Below are positions 6,603 to 12,801 of a stretch of 12,801 bases of DNA, piece by piece (within the stretch, counting starts at the first letter, position 1; the number at the start of each line of letters is the position of its first letter). Both the position numbers and the translations under genes were made by a program. The DNA is from DATJBC01 sp035515515 (lineage in GTDB: Bacteria > Actinomycetota > Acidimicrobiia > Acidimicrobiales > UBA8190). The stretch spans positions 1 to 12,801 of the forward strand of contig DATJBC010000219.1 in NCBI GenBank assembly GCA_035515515.1, written 5' to 3'. The notes under the pieces are model-generated. The model made no database searches and was not told the DNA's origin. It worked only from the letters and a program-made list of their open reading frames with translations.

Positions 6603-7787
6603 ATGAACTTCTTCTCCTTCCATCTCATGCCCTGGCCGCACCTGCCCGGGCCCCGGCAGTTCCTGGCCGACAACGAGGCGGCGTGGGTGACGCTGTCCAA
6701 CGCCCACTACGACCCCGCGCAGGGCGCCGTGCTCTACGAGCGCTACCTATCGGAGCTGGTGCGGGCAGAGGAGCTCGGGCTCGACGGGGTGGTGGTGAAC
6801 GAGCACCACCAGAACGCCTACGGTCTCATGCCGTCTCCCAACCTCATGGCGGCCGCCCTCACCCGTGAGACGTCGCGCGTGAAGATCTGCGTGCTGGGCA
6901 ACGCCCTTCCCCTCTACAACCCGCCCACCCGGGTGGCCGAGGAGATGGCCATGCTCGACGTCATGAGCGGCGGACGGCTCATCGCCGGCCTGGTCGTCGG
7001 GGGAGGGCCCGAGTACTACTCCACCAACGTCAACCCCACCGAGGCGCGGGCGCGCTTTCGCGAGGCGGTGGACCTCGTGCTCGAGGCGTGGACTCGACCG
7101 GGCCCGTTCGCCTTCGACGGCCGCTACTACCAGCTCCCCTACGTGAACCCCTGGCCCCGCCCCCTGCAGCAGCCCCACCCGCCGGTGTGGATACCCGGGC
7201 TGGGCTCGCCGGGGACCATCACCTACTGCGCCGAGAACGGCTTCGGCTACATGGGCGTCGCCTACTACGCCCCGCCCGAGAGCTTCGTCCGCCAGGCGGC
7301 CGCCTACCGCCACGCCGTGGCGGAGGCCGGCCGTCGCTTCGACCCCGAGCTGCTGGGCTGGCTCACCACGGTGTACGTCGCCGACACCGACGAGCAGGCC
7401 GTGGAGGAGGCCGCCCCCCACCTCGCCTACTTCCAGGGAACGCTGGCGGCCGGCTTCGTGGGGCCGGGGAAGGTGTGGATGCCGCCCGGCTACATCGACC
7501 CGCCCGCGCTGGTGCAGTTCCTGGGCGAGCTGCGCGCCATGGTGGAGGGCCCGCGGCCCTCGGACCCGGCCGCCGCGCTGTGGCGGCGCTCCCCGCTCGT
7601 GGGGAGCCCCGACACGGTGCGCGAGCGCCTCCTGGCGGTGGTCAACGAGCTGGGCGTGGGCACCGTGCTGTCGCTGTTGCAATTCGGGTCGCTGCCCGCA
7701 GACCTCACGGCCCGTTCGACCGCGCTGTACGCCCAAGAGGTGGTGCCCTACGTGCGCGCCCACGCCAGACCGGAAGCCCTGCGGTGA
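6603..7787 (+). CDS. LLM-class (bacterial luciferase-like) flavin-dependent oxidoreductase
   Basis: A 394-residue cytoplasmic enzyme with the TIM-barrel pattern of the luciferase-like superfamily: MNFFSFHLMPWPHLP at the N-terminus, ELGLDGVVVNEHHQNAYG (57-74, with the NEHH strand lining the flavin site), VLGNALPLYNPPTRVAEEMA (97-116), LDVMSGGRLIAGLVVGGG (118-135), and PPVWIPGLGSPGTI (193-206). Such enzymes use reduced FMN (some use F420) to insert oxygen or oxidise aldehydes and other small organics; the reduced flavin would come from a separate reductase not seen here. It is the first gene of a tightly packed operon: its TGA overlaps the GTG of the next gene. Monooxygenase against F420-dependent dehydrogenase cannot be settled by eye; length and the NEHH type favour the alkanal-monooxygenase-like branch. 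Confidence 0.92.
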   Translation: MNFFSFHLMPWPHLPGPRQFLADNEAAWVTLSNAHYDPAQGAVLYERYLSELVRAEELGLDGVVVNEHHQNAYGLMPSPNLMAAALTRETSRVKICVLGNALPLYNPPTRVAEEMAMLDVMSGGRLIAGLVVGGGPEYYSTNVNPTEARARFREAVDLVLEAWTRPGPFAFDGRYYQLPYVNPWPRPLQQPHPPVWIPGLGSPGTITYCAENGFGYMGVAYYAPPESFVRQAAAYRHAVAEAGRRFDPELLGWLTTVYVADTDEQAVEEAAPHLAYFQGTLAAGFVGPGKVWMPPGYIDPPALVQFLGELRAMVEGPRPSDPAAALWRRSPLVGSPDTVRERLLAVVNELGVGTVLSLLQFGSLPADLTARSTALYAQEVVPYVRAHARPEALR

Positions 7788-8626
7788 CGGTGGGGACCGG
7801 GCCGGTGCGCGCCGTGCTGTCGGTGGGGGACGACCGGGTGACCGTGGTGCGGGGCGGACGCGGCGATCCCGTCGTCTACCTCCACGGCGTGTGCGACATC
7901 CACGCCGCGTTCCCGGGTGACGCGTGGACGCCGTTCCTCGCCCGCCTGGCCGAGCACGCCGAGGTCGTCGCCCCGGCGTTGCCGGGCTACAACGCCAGCA
8001 CCGGCACCGACCGTCTGGAGGACGTCGAGGACTACGTGTGGCACCTCGGCGACCTGTGGGCCGCCCTCGGCCTGGGGCGCGTCGACGTGGTGGGCCACAG
8101 CCTGGGCGGATGGCTGGCGGCCGAGCTGGCCCTGCGGCGCCCCGAGCTCGTGCGCCGGCTGGCCCTCGTCGCCCCCCTGGGGCTGCACGTCCCGGGGCTG
8201 GCCGTGCCGCCGTTCTTCGGGGCGGTGGCCCCCCGGGGCGTCGGCGGCGCCGGCGAGGCCCGGCGACTGCTGTTCGCCGACCCCGACGGCGATCCCGCCG
8301 GTGCCGCCTTGCCCGACGTGATGGCCCGCGACCAGCAGCTGCTGTGGTTCGGCGGCTTGGCGGGCGCGGCGCGCCTGGGGTGGAAGGCCCCGCACTTCCA
8401 GAGCAGGAAGCTCGCCGCGCGCCTGGGGCGCATCGGCGTGGACACCCTCGTGGTGTGCGGTGACGGCGACGTGCTCGTGCCCGCCGTCATGGCCCGGGCG
8501 TGGGTCGACGGGCTGGCCTCGGCGCGCCTTGTGGCGGTGCCGGGCGCCGGGCACTGCGTGGCCCTCGAGGCGCCCGAGGCCGTCCACGAGGTGGTGCGCT
8601 TCCTCGCTGCGGGGGCCGGGCCGTGA
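7784..8626 (+). CDS. Alpha/beta hydrolase
   Basis: A 280-residue serine hydrolase. It has the oxyanion strand VVYLHGVCD (30-38), the nucleophile elbow GHSLGG with Ser106, acid Asp229 in CGDGDVLVP and base His257 in GAGHCVALE. A cap region lies at about 135-205. The pattern resembles C-C hydrolases of meta-cleavage pathways and simple esterases. The GTG start overlaps the preceding stop by 4 bases (GTGA), showing translational coupling to the flavin oxidoreductase; the ~230 codons open upstream in this frame overlap that gene and are not coding. In context it probably hydrolyses an ester or lactone, or cleaves a C-C bond, in the product of the oxygenase. That role is inferred from operon order. 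Confidence 0.92.
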   Translation: MTVGTGPVRAVLSVGDDRVTVVRGGRGDPVVYLHGVCDIHAAFPGDAWTPFLARLAEHAEVVAPALPGYNASTGTDRLEDVEDYVWHLGDLWAALGLGRVDVVGHSLGGWLAAELALRRPELVRRLALVAPLGLHVPGLAVPPFFGAVAPRGVGGAGEARRLLFADPDGDPAGAALPDVMARDQQLLWFGGLAGAARLGWKAPHFQSRKLAARLGRIGVDTLVVCGDGDVLVPAVMARAWVDGLASARLVAVPGAGHCVALEAPEAVHEVVRFLAAGAGP

Positions 8627-9375
8627 ACCTCGCCGGGTCGCGGGCGCTGGTCACCGGGGGGGCGAGCGGCATCGGGGCGGCCACGGCGGCGCTCCTCGGG
8701 GCGGCCGGGGCGCGGGTGGCGGTGCTCGACGTCGCCGACCCGCCCACCGCCGCCCCCGGGGCGCTCGTGCTGCGCTGCGACGTCACGAGGGAGGACGAGG
8801 TCGTGGACGCCGTGGCCCGCGTGGCGGAGGAGTTCGGGGGGATCGACGCGGCCGTGCTGAGCGCCGGGGTGGGCGGCTTCGGCGCCCTGGTCGACCTCAG
8901 CACCGCGGAGTGGGACCGGGTGCTCGGCGTCAACCTGCGGGGGACGTTCCTGTGCCTGCGCGAGGTGGCACGGGCCATGGTGTCGGCGGGCCGGGGCGGG
9001 GCCGTCGTGGCCGTGGGATCGGTGTCGGGCTTCCTGGCCGACCGCCGCATGGCGCACTACAGCGTGTCGAAGGCCGGGGTGGCCGCCCTGGTGCGGGTGG
9101 CGGCGCGCGAGCTCGGCCCCGCCGGCGTGCGCGTCAACGCCGTGGCGCCGGGCACCACCGACACGCCGCTGTTCGCCTCCACGGCGCGCCTGCCCGGCTA
9201 CCGCGAGCGCGTGGCGGCGCGCAGCGCCCTGGGCGCCGTGGGCAGCCCCGAGGACGTGGCCCGGGCCATCGTGGCCCTCCTCCAGCTGGAGTGGGTCACG
9301 GGCCAGGTGGTGGCGGCCGACGGCGGGGTGTCGTTGTGGAGCCCCATCGACCCCGCCGAGGGCATGGGGTCATGA
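8623..9375 (+). CDS. Short-chain dehydrogenase/reductase (SDR)
   Basis: A 250-residue classical SDR for NAD(P)-dependent alcohol/ketone interconversion. It shows the cofactor loop TGGASGIG (11-18), Asp36 after the second strand (AVLDVAD), which favours NAD, Asp53 in RCDVT, LSAG (79-82, a variant of NNAG), Asn104 (GVNLRG), Ser133 (VGSVSG), Tyr146 and Lys150 (YSVSK), and APGTTDTPLF (175-184). All four catalytic tetrad residues Asn-Ser-Tyr-Lys are present. The GTG start overlaps the hydrolase stop by 4 bases. Its own TGA overlaps the ATG of the VOC gene. The NAD preference suggests oxidation of an alcohol in a degradative direction; the substrate is unknown. Confidence 0.94.
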   Translation: MNLAGSRALVTGGASGIGAATAALLGAAGARVAVLDVADPPTAAPGALVLRCDVTREDEVVDAVARVAEEFGGIDAAVLSAGVGGFGALVDLSTAEWDRVLGVNLRGTFLCLREVARAMVSAGRGGAVVAVGSVSGFLADRRMAHYSVSKAGVAALVRVAARELGPAGVRVNAVAPGTTDTPLFASTARLPGYRERVAARSALGAVGSPEDVARAIVALLQLEWVTGQVVAADGGVSLWSPIDPAEGMGS

Positions 9376-9827
9376 CGGTGCCGGCCCGGGTCCACCACAG
9401 CGCCATCACGGCGCGCGACGTCGAGGCCAGCGTCCGCTTCTACCGGGACGGGATCGGGCTGACGCTGCTCATGGACCGGCGCTTCGACGGCGACTGGCCC
9501 ACGCTGTTCGGGGTGCGGTCCACCAGCCTGCGTTCGGTGTTCCTGGGCGACCCCGCCGCCCCCGACGCCGGCGTGGTGGAGCTCGTGGACTTCGGCGAGG
9601 CGCCGGCACCCGCCCCGCCCGGCTCGGCCGGGGGCGCGGGGTTCCTGTTGTTGTCGTTCTTCGTGGACCTCGACGCCACCCTGGCGCGCCTGGCCGCCCT
9701 GGGACACGACGACGTGCGCCGCATCGCCCAGCCCGCGCCGGGCGGGGCGGTGGCGATGGCCACGGTGCGCGACCCCGACGGCGTGCTCGTCGAGCTCATC
9801 GACACCGCCGCCGTCGGGGACGGCTGA
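9372..9827 (+). CDS. VOC-fold (glyoxalase/epimerase/dioxygenase-like) protein
   Basis: A 151-residue protein with two beta-alpha-beta-beta-beta modules. Motifs are VHHSAITARDVEASVRFYRD (7-26) and RDPDGVLVELID (133-144). Metal ligands expected for the fold are His9, Glu70 (VVELVDF) and Glu141. The third position, usually His (HIAFEVDD), reads LLSFFVDLD, with Leu93 at the expected place, so a complete four-ligand site is doubtful. The ATG overlaps the SDR stop (ATGA). Members include methylmalonyl-CoA epimerase, glyoxalase I, extradiol dioxygenases and thiol transferases; here the function is open. Being inside the operon suggests it acts on an intermediate or protects against an electrophile. 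Confidence 0.88.
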   Translation: MTVPARVHHSAITARDVEASVRFYRDGIGLTLLMDRRFDGDWPTLFGVRSTSLRSVFLGDPAAPDAGVVELVDFGEAPAPAPPGSAGGAGFLLLSFFVDLDATLARLAALGHDDVRRIAQPAPGGAVAMATVRDPDGVLVELIDTAAVGDG

Positions 9828-9831
9828 AGCC

Positions 9832-10974
9832 GTGCTGCGCAGCGAGTCGCGCCTGCTCGTCACGCACGCCGGCAGCCTGCCGCGGCCCCGCCCCTTGGCC
9901 CTACTGCACGGCCGGCGCAGCCGGGGCGAGGAGGTGGCGCCGGACGCCTTGGCCGAGGCCGTGGCGGCGGCCACCGCCGAGGTGGTGGCCGCCCAGGTCG
10001 AGGCCGGGATCGACGTCGGCAACGACGGGGAGCAGGCCCGGGAGAGCTTCGTCACCTACGTGCAGCACCGCATGACGGGCTTCGGCGGCTCGTCGCGTCG
10101 TGCGCTCATGCGCGACCTGCGCGACCACCCCGACTTCCTGGAGCTGGTCGTGCCCCGCCAAGAGCGCCGCCAGGTGGACCTCATGGCCGCGCCCGCCGCG
10201 CTGGGGGCCGTCTCCTATGGCGACGCGGCCGAGGTCGAGGCCGAGTGCGCCCTGCTGTCCGCGGCGCCCTTCGCCGAGACCTTCATGACCGCGGCGTCCC
10301 CGGGGATCGTGGTGGCCGCCATGGAGAACCGGTACTACCCCTCGACGGATGAGTACCTCGCCGCCGTGGCGACCGCGCTGTCCACCGAGTACCGCGCCAT
10401 CGTGGGCCACGGCCTCCTGCTGCAGGTCGACGCCCCGGACCTGGCGCTCGAGCGCCACACCTCGTTCGCCGACCGGCCCCTGGGGGAGTTCCTGGCCTGG
10501 GTGGAGCAGGTGGTGGGGGCCCTCAACGGCGCCCTCGAGGGCGTCGACCCGGCCCGGGTGCGCCTCCACGTGTGCTGGGGGAACTACGAGGGCCCCCACA
10601 CCGCCGACGTGCCCCTCGACGAGGTGCTGCCCCGGCTGTACGGGGCGCACGTCGGCGGGCTGGTGGTGTCGATGGCCAACGCCCGCCACGCGCACGAGTA
10701 CCACTGCTTCGAGCGCCACCCGCTCCCCGACGGGATGGTCCTGGTGGCAGGGGTGGTCGACACCACCTCGAACTACGTCGAGCACCCCGAGGTGGTGGCC
10801 GAGCGCCTGGAGCGCGTCGTCGGCGCGGTGGGGGACCCCCGCCGGGTCATCGCCGGCACCGACTGCGGGTTCGACACCTCGGCGGGCATCGGCGACGTCG
10901 CCCCTTCGGTGGTGTGGGAGAAGCTCCGGGCGCTGCGGGCGGGCGCCGATCTGGCCAGCGGGCGCCTGTGGTGA
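9832..10974 (+). CDS. MetE-II family zinc enzyme (epoxyalkane:CoM transferase-like alkyltransferase)
   Basis: A 380-residue protein of the cobalamin-independent methionine synthase catalytic-domain family (TIM barrel, zinc-activated thiol). It opens with THAGSLPRPRPL (11-22) and has GNDGEQARESF (63-73), the zinc motif HVCWGNYEGPH (246-256; His246, Cys248), ANARHAHEY (282-290), VDTTSNYVEHPEVVAERL (309-326) and GTDCGFDTSAG (342-352; Cys345). The WGN..GPH and HEY forms match the MetE-II/epoxyalkane:CoM transferase branch, not true MetE, and the MetE N-terminal domain is missing. The usual Glu of SFEFANPRH is replaced: VVSMANARH puts Ser280 there. Start GTG 9832 lies 4 bases after the VOC stop. 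A role in alkyl or methyl transfer to a thiol within the operon's pathway is more likely than housekeeping methionine synthesis; this is an inference from context. Confidence 0.88.
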   Translation: MLRSESRLLVTHAGSLPRPRPLALLHGRRSRGEEVAPDALAEAVAAATAEVVAAQVEAGIDVGNDGEQARESFVTYVQHRMTGFGGSSRRALMRDLRDHPDFLELVVPRQERRQVDLMAAPAALGAVSYGDAAEVEAECALLSAAPFAETFMTAASPGIVVAAMENRYYPSTDEYLAAVATALSTEYRAIVGHGLLLQVDAPDLALERHTSFADRPLGEFLAWVEQVVGALNGALEGVDPARVRLHVCWGNYEGPHTADVPLDEVLPRLYGAHVGGLVVSMANARHAHEYHCFERHPLPDGMVLVAGVVDTTSNYVEHPEVVAERLERVVGAVGDPRRVIAGTDCGFDTSAGIGDVAPSVVWEKLRALRAGADLASGRLW

Positions 10975-10981
10975 GCACCGG

Positions 10982-10987
10982 TAGGGT
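10982..10987 (+). promoter_or_regulatory. Possible -10 element for the aldo/keto reductase
   Basis: TAGGGT matches TANNNT in the 55-bp gap after the MetE-like gene and would give a leader of roughly 35 bases containing the Shine-Dalgarno site at 11016. The reductase may thus have its own promoter in addition to read-through from the operon. Confidence 0.3.
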
Positions 10988-11015
10988 GAGGCGCGGCGCC
11001 GCCCGTCCCCGGCCC

Positions 11016-11021
11016 GAGGAG
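11016..11021 (+). promoter_or_regulatory. Shine-Dalgarno site fixing the reductase start
   Basis: GAGGAG lies 8 bases before ATG 11030. The in-frame GTG at 11021 overlaps the end of this site, so ATG 11030 is the better start. It is one of the few strong ribosome-binding sites in the window. Confidence 0.65.
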
Positions 11022-11029
11022 TGAGGCGA

Positions 11030-12010
11030 ATGGAGTACGTGAACTTCGGAGGCACCGGCCTGCGCGTGTCGCGCGTCTGCCTGGGGATGATGAGCTTCGG
11101 CAACGCCAGCGACCGGGCCTGGGCCCTGGACGAGCGCGCCGCCGAGCCCATCGTGCGGGCCGCCGTCGAGGGGGGCGTCACCTTCTTCGACACCGCCGAC
11201 ACCTACTCCAACGGGGCCAGCGAGGTCGCCACCGGCCGCCTGGTGTCCAAGATGCTCACCCGTGACGAGGCCGTCGTCGCCACCAAGGTCTTCATGCCCG
11301 TCACGCCGGGGGAGAACGGGGGAGGGCTGGGCAGAAAGCACGTCCTGTCGGCCATCGACGCCTCCCTGCGCCGGCTGAGCATGGACTACGTCGACCTCTA
11401 CCAGATCCACCGCTGGGACCCCCGCACGCCCATCGAGGAGACCATGGGCGCCCTGCACGACGTCGTGCGTGCCGGCAAGGCCCGCTACATCGGCGCCAGC
11501 TCCATGTTCGCCTGGCAGTTCGCCAAGGCGCAGCACGTGGCCGAGCGTCACGGGTGGACGCCGTTCGTGTCCATGCAGCCGCACTACAACCTCCTCTACC
11601 GCGAGGAGGAGCGCGAGATGATCCCGCAGTGCATCGACCAGTCCGTGGCGGTGATCCCCTGGAGCCCGCTCGCCCGCGGGGTGCTGGCCGGCAACCGCGG
11701 CCGTGACGGGGCGCGGCACACCACCCGCTCGGGCACCGATCCCTTCACCGACTACCTCTACAGCCAGCCGTCGGACTTCGACGTCGTCGACAGGGTGGCC
11801 GAGGTGGCCGCCGAGCGCGCCGTGCCGCCCGCCCAGGTCGCCCTGGCCTGGCTCCTGCACCGCCCCGGCGTGACCGCCCCCATCGTGGGGGCCACCAAGG
11901 TGGGCCACGTCCACGACGCCCTGGCGGCCGAGCAGCTCGAGCTGAGCGACGAGGAGATGAAGCGGCTCGAGGAGCCGTATGTGGCCCATCCCGTCCTCGG
12001 CCACTTCTGA
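11030..12010 (+). CDS. Aldo/keto reductase
   Basis: A 326-residue NADPH-type oxidoreductase of the AKR superfamily, reducing aldehydes or ketones (or working in reverse). The N-terminal hairpin YVNFGGTGLRVSRVCLGMM is followed by FFDTADTYSNGASE, with catalytic Asp54 and Tyr59. Lys86 (ATKVFMP) and His127 (YQIHRWD) complete the tetrad. The cofactor region includes WSPLARGVL (211-219) and the C-terminal VGATKVGHVHDAL (286-298). It is related to YajO/YccK-type subfamilies of bacterial AKRs by the general pattern. It follows the five-gene operon on the same strand and may serve the same pathway or detoxify its carbonyl products. Its stop codon lies in a hairpin shared with the convergent downstream gene. 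Confidence 0.94.
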   Translation: MEYVNFGGTGLRVSRVCLGMMSFGNASDRAWALDERAAEPIVRAAVEGGVTFFDTADTYSNGASEVATGRLVSKMLTRDEAVVATKVFMPVTPGENGGGLGRKHVLSAIDASLRRLSMDYVDLYQIHRWDPRTPIEETMGALHDVVRAGKARYIGASSMFAWQFAKAQHVAERHGWTPFVSMQPHYNLLYREEEREMIPQCIDQSVAVIPWSPLARGVLAGNRGRDGARHTTRSGTDPFTDYLYSQPSDFDVVDRVAEVAAERAVPPAQVALAWLLHRPGVTAPIVGATKVGHVHDALAAEQLELSDEEMKRLEEPYVAHPVLGHF

Positions 12011-12036
12011 GGGCCCACCGGGGCCCCGCCCTCAGA
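12006..12036. terminator. Symmetric hairpin between convergent genes, probable bidirectional terminator
   Basis: TCTGAGGGC (12006-12014) and GCCCTCAGA (12028-12036) are perfect 9-bp inverted arms with a 13-base loop that itself contains GGGGCCCC. The arms contain the TGA stop of the aldo/keto reductase and the stop of the minus-strand gene. There is no T-run, as is common in high-G+C actinobacteria, so termination efficiency is an inference. Confidence 0.55.
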
Positions 12037-12517
12037 CCAGGATGCGCTCGTCGGGGGCGCGCACCCCGATGACGGCCAGCACCCGGCCGAGCCCCAGGAA
12101 CATCCCGCAGCACATCGTGAGGTCGGCCACCTCCTCGTCGGCGAAGACGGCCCGCAGCCGGGCCCAGAAGTCGTCGTCCATGGCCAGGTGGTCGAGGGCG
12201 AATCGCTGGGCGAACTCGGCCGCCAGGCGCTCGCGCGCGGTCAGCACGGTGCTCGCCCGCCAGTTGGCCACTTCGGAGTAGAAGCCGTCGTCGATGCGGG
12301 CGGACTCCGCCTCGCGTGCCCGGGTGTCCTGGCACACGGCGCAGTCGTTGACGAGGGCGATGGTCCACCGGGCCGCCTCGCGCTCGCGCACGGGCAGGGC
12401 GCTGTTGGTGTAGACGGCGTCGGACAGGGCGCCCATGCCGGCGGCCATCTTGGGTCGCAGCAGCGCCCAGTCGACGTGCTCGCCGTAGCCGCGCTCGGGG
12501 AAGTCGATGCGTGCCAT
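12032..12517 (-). CDS. AhpD/carboxymuconolactone decarboxylase-like CxxC protein
   Basis: A 161-residue helical protein of the AhpD-like fold. The diagnostic segment is EREAARWTIALVNDCAVCQD (45-64) with Cys59 and Cys62 as a CxxC redox pair, as in AhpD-type alkylhydroperoxidases. The C-terminal part (DEEVADLTMCCGMFLGLGRV, 127-146) matches the last helices of CMD proteins, with an extra Cys136-Cys137 pair. The proton-relay histidine often found two or three residues after the second Cys in AhpD is Asp or Thr here (CQDTR), so peroxidase activity is not certain. The gene is transcribed toward the reductase; the start is supported by a -10 hexamer at leaderless spacing. It may belong functionally with the oxidative operon (peroxide removal) or be independent. 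Confidence 0.88.
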   Translation of the reverse strand: MARIDFPERGYGEHVDWALLRPKMAAGMGALSDAVYTNSALPVREREAARWTIALVNDCAVCQDTRAREAESARIDDGFYSEVANWRASTVLTARERLAAEFAQRFALDHLAMDDDFWARLRAVFADEEVADLTMCCGMFLGLGRVLAVIGVRAPDERILV

Positions 12518-12523
12518 GGGGCG

Positions 12524-12529
12524 ACGTTA
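12524..12529 (-). promoter_or_regulatory. -10 element of a likely leaderless start (AhpD-like gene)
   Basis: On the minus strand this reads TAACGT and ends 6 bases before the ATG at 12517, close to the spacing seen at 709 and 4098. No Shine-Dalgarno sequence is present, in agreement with leaderless translation. Confidence 0.5.
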
Positions 12530-12624
12530 CTTCCGATCGGCGTGGCGTACCGGGCCCGGGTCCGGGTGCCCGGCCGAGGTGGCGGCCGACGGTCACCGGC
12601 CCACCCCGCGCCGCCCTCCCGTGG

Positions 12625-12630
12625 GACACT
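12625..12630 (+). promoter_or_regulatory. Possible -10 element of the methyltransferase-like gene
   Basis: GACACT is a weaker relative of TANNNT; it ends 6 bases before the GTG at 12637, again the leaderless spacing. With the minus-strand element at 12524 it makes the 119-bp gap a divergent promoter region. Confidence 0.3.
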
Positions 12631-12636
12631 GACCCC

Positions 12637-12801
12637 GTGGGACGGGAGCGACCGACCTTGCCGCTCATGCCGGAGCGTGACGGCCGGACGCTCCCGGCCC
12701 TCGTCAACTCGCAGATGACATTCTACGAGTTGCGTGCCCCCGACTACGGGGACCGCTCCAAGCCCTCCGACCGGCTCGGCCGCGACAGCCGTGGCGTCCG
12801 C
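12637..12801 (+). CDS. Start of a probable SAM-dependent methyltransferase (3' end outside window)
   Basis: A GTG-started frame of 55 codons is open to the window end. The first ~22 residues are a charged lead, then LVNSQMTFYELRAPDYGDRS (22-41), which resembles the helix that opens many class I methyltransferases of actinobacteria (patterns such as AYYRARAPEYD before the SAM-binding domain). The glycine-rich SAM motif would lie beyond the window, so the call is tentative. The GTG choice rests on the hexamer 6 bases upstream; an in-frame ATG at 12667 is the alternative. Confidence 0.45.
   Translation, partial: MGRERPTLPLMPERDGRTLPALVNSQMTFYELRAPDYGDRSKPSDRLGRDSRGVR

Noticed and set aside
8623..10974. 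A true coenzyme-M epoxide pathway (epoxyalkane:CoM transferase plus hydroxypropyl-CoM dehydrogenase)
   Set aside because: The SDR next to the MetE-II-like gene is suggestive, but there is no 2-ketopropyl-CoM carboxylase, second SDR, alkene monooxygenase subunit or CoM biosynthesis gene in the window.
1..12801. tRNA, rRNA, CRISPR arrays, insertion sequences, toxin-antitoxin or phage-defence genes
   Set aside because: Looked for on both strands; no cloverleaf-like segments, regularly spaced repeats, transposase motifs or known defence motifs were seen.

Overview
The window is very G+C-rich DNA (by eye around three quarters G+C), with many GTG starts, 4-bp stop/start overlaps and several starts that look leaderless (a TANNNT-like hexamer 6-7 bases before the start codon). 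This, plus gene content (luciferase-like flavin oxidoreductase, DUF4331, HtrA with a Pro/Gly-rich head, AhpD-like protein), points to a high-G+C actinobacterium; an Acidimicrobiia-type member of Actinomycetota is my best guess, from general knowledge and not from a marker gene. I see no RNA genes, CRISPR arrays, insertion sequences or plasmid/phage hallmarks.

Layout. (1) 1-606, minus: the membrane half of a sensor histidine kinase, cut by the window edge two codons after its H-box begins. (2) 709-1230, plus: a GNAT acetyltransferase, divergent from the kinase. (3) 1241-2749, minus: a membrane-anchored HtrA/DegP-type serine protease with one PDZ domain and a proline/glycine/tryptophan-rich cytoplasmic head. 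(4) 2750-3011: a 262-bp gap with a palindrome in the htrA leader. (5) 3012-4079, minus: a mosaic gene made of the middle of a DUF4331 protein, lacking the family's usual beginning and end, joined to a small C-terminal domain known from actinobacterial phospholipase-like proteins. (6) 4098-12010, plus: eight co-directional genes. First comes a haem-oxygenase-fold diiron protein that retains the catalytic residues of chlamydial CADD, the self-sacrificing p-aminobenzoate synthase. Then come a 14-TM drug:H+ antiporter (DHA2) and a tightly coupled five-gene operon: flavin oxidoreductase, alpha/beta hydrolase, short-chain dehydrogenase, VOC protein and MetE-II/epoxyalkane:CoM-transferase-like zinc enzyme. 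An aldo/keto reductase with its own Shine-Dalgarno site ends the series. (7) 12032-12517, minus: an AhpD/carboxymuconolactone decarboxylase-like CxxC protein, convergent with the reductase; a 9-bp-stem hairpin contains both stop codons. (8) 12637-12801, plus: the start of a probable SAM-dependent methyltransferase, cut by the window end.

How they may work together. The five-gene operon 6603-10974 has the composition of a small-molecule catabolic or detoxification route (oxygenation, hydrolysis, alcohol/ketone oxidation, VOC chemistry, thiol alkyl transfer), with an exporter upstream and a carbonyl reductase and AhpD-like peroxidase/decarboxylase downstream. The substrate cannot be read from the sequence. 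The most distinctive items are this uncharacterised operon, the CADD-like protein with a complete p-aminobenzoate-synthase residue set, and the rearranged DUF4331 mosaic gene.
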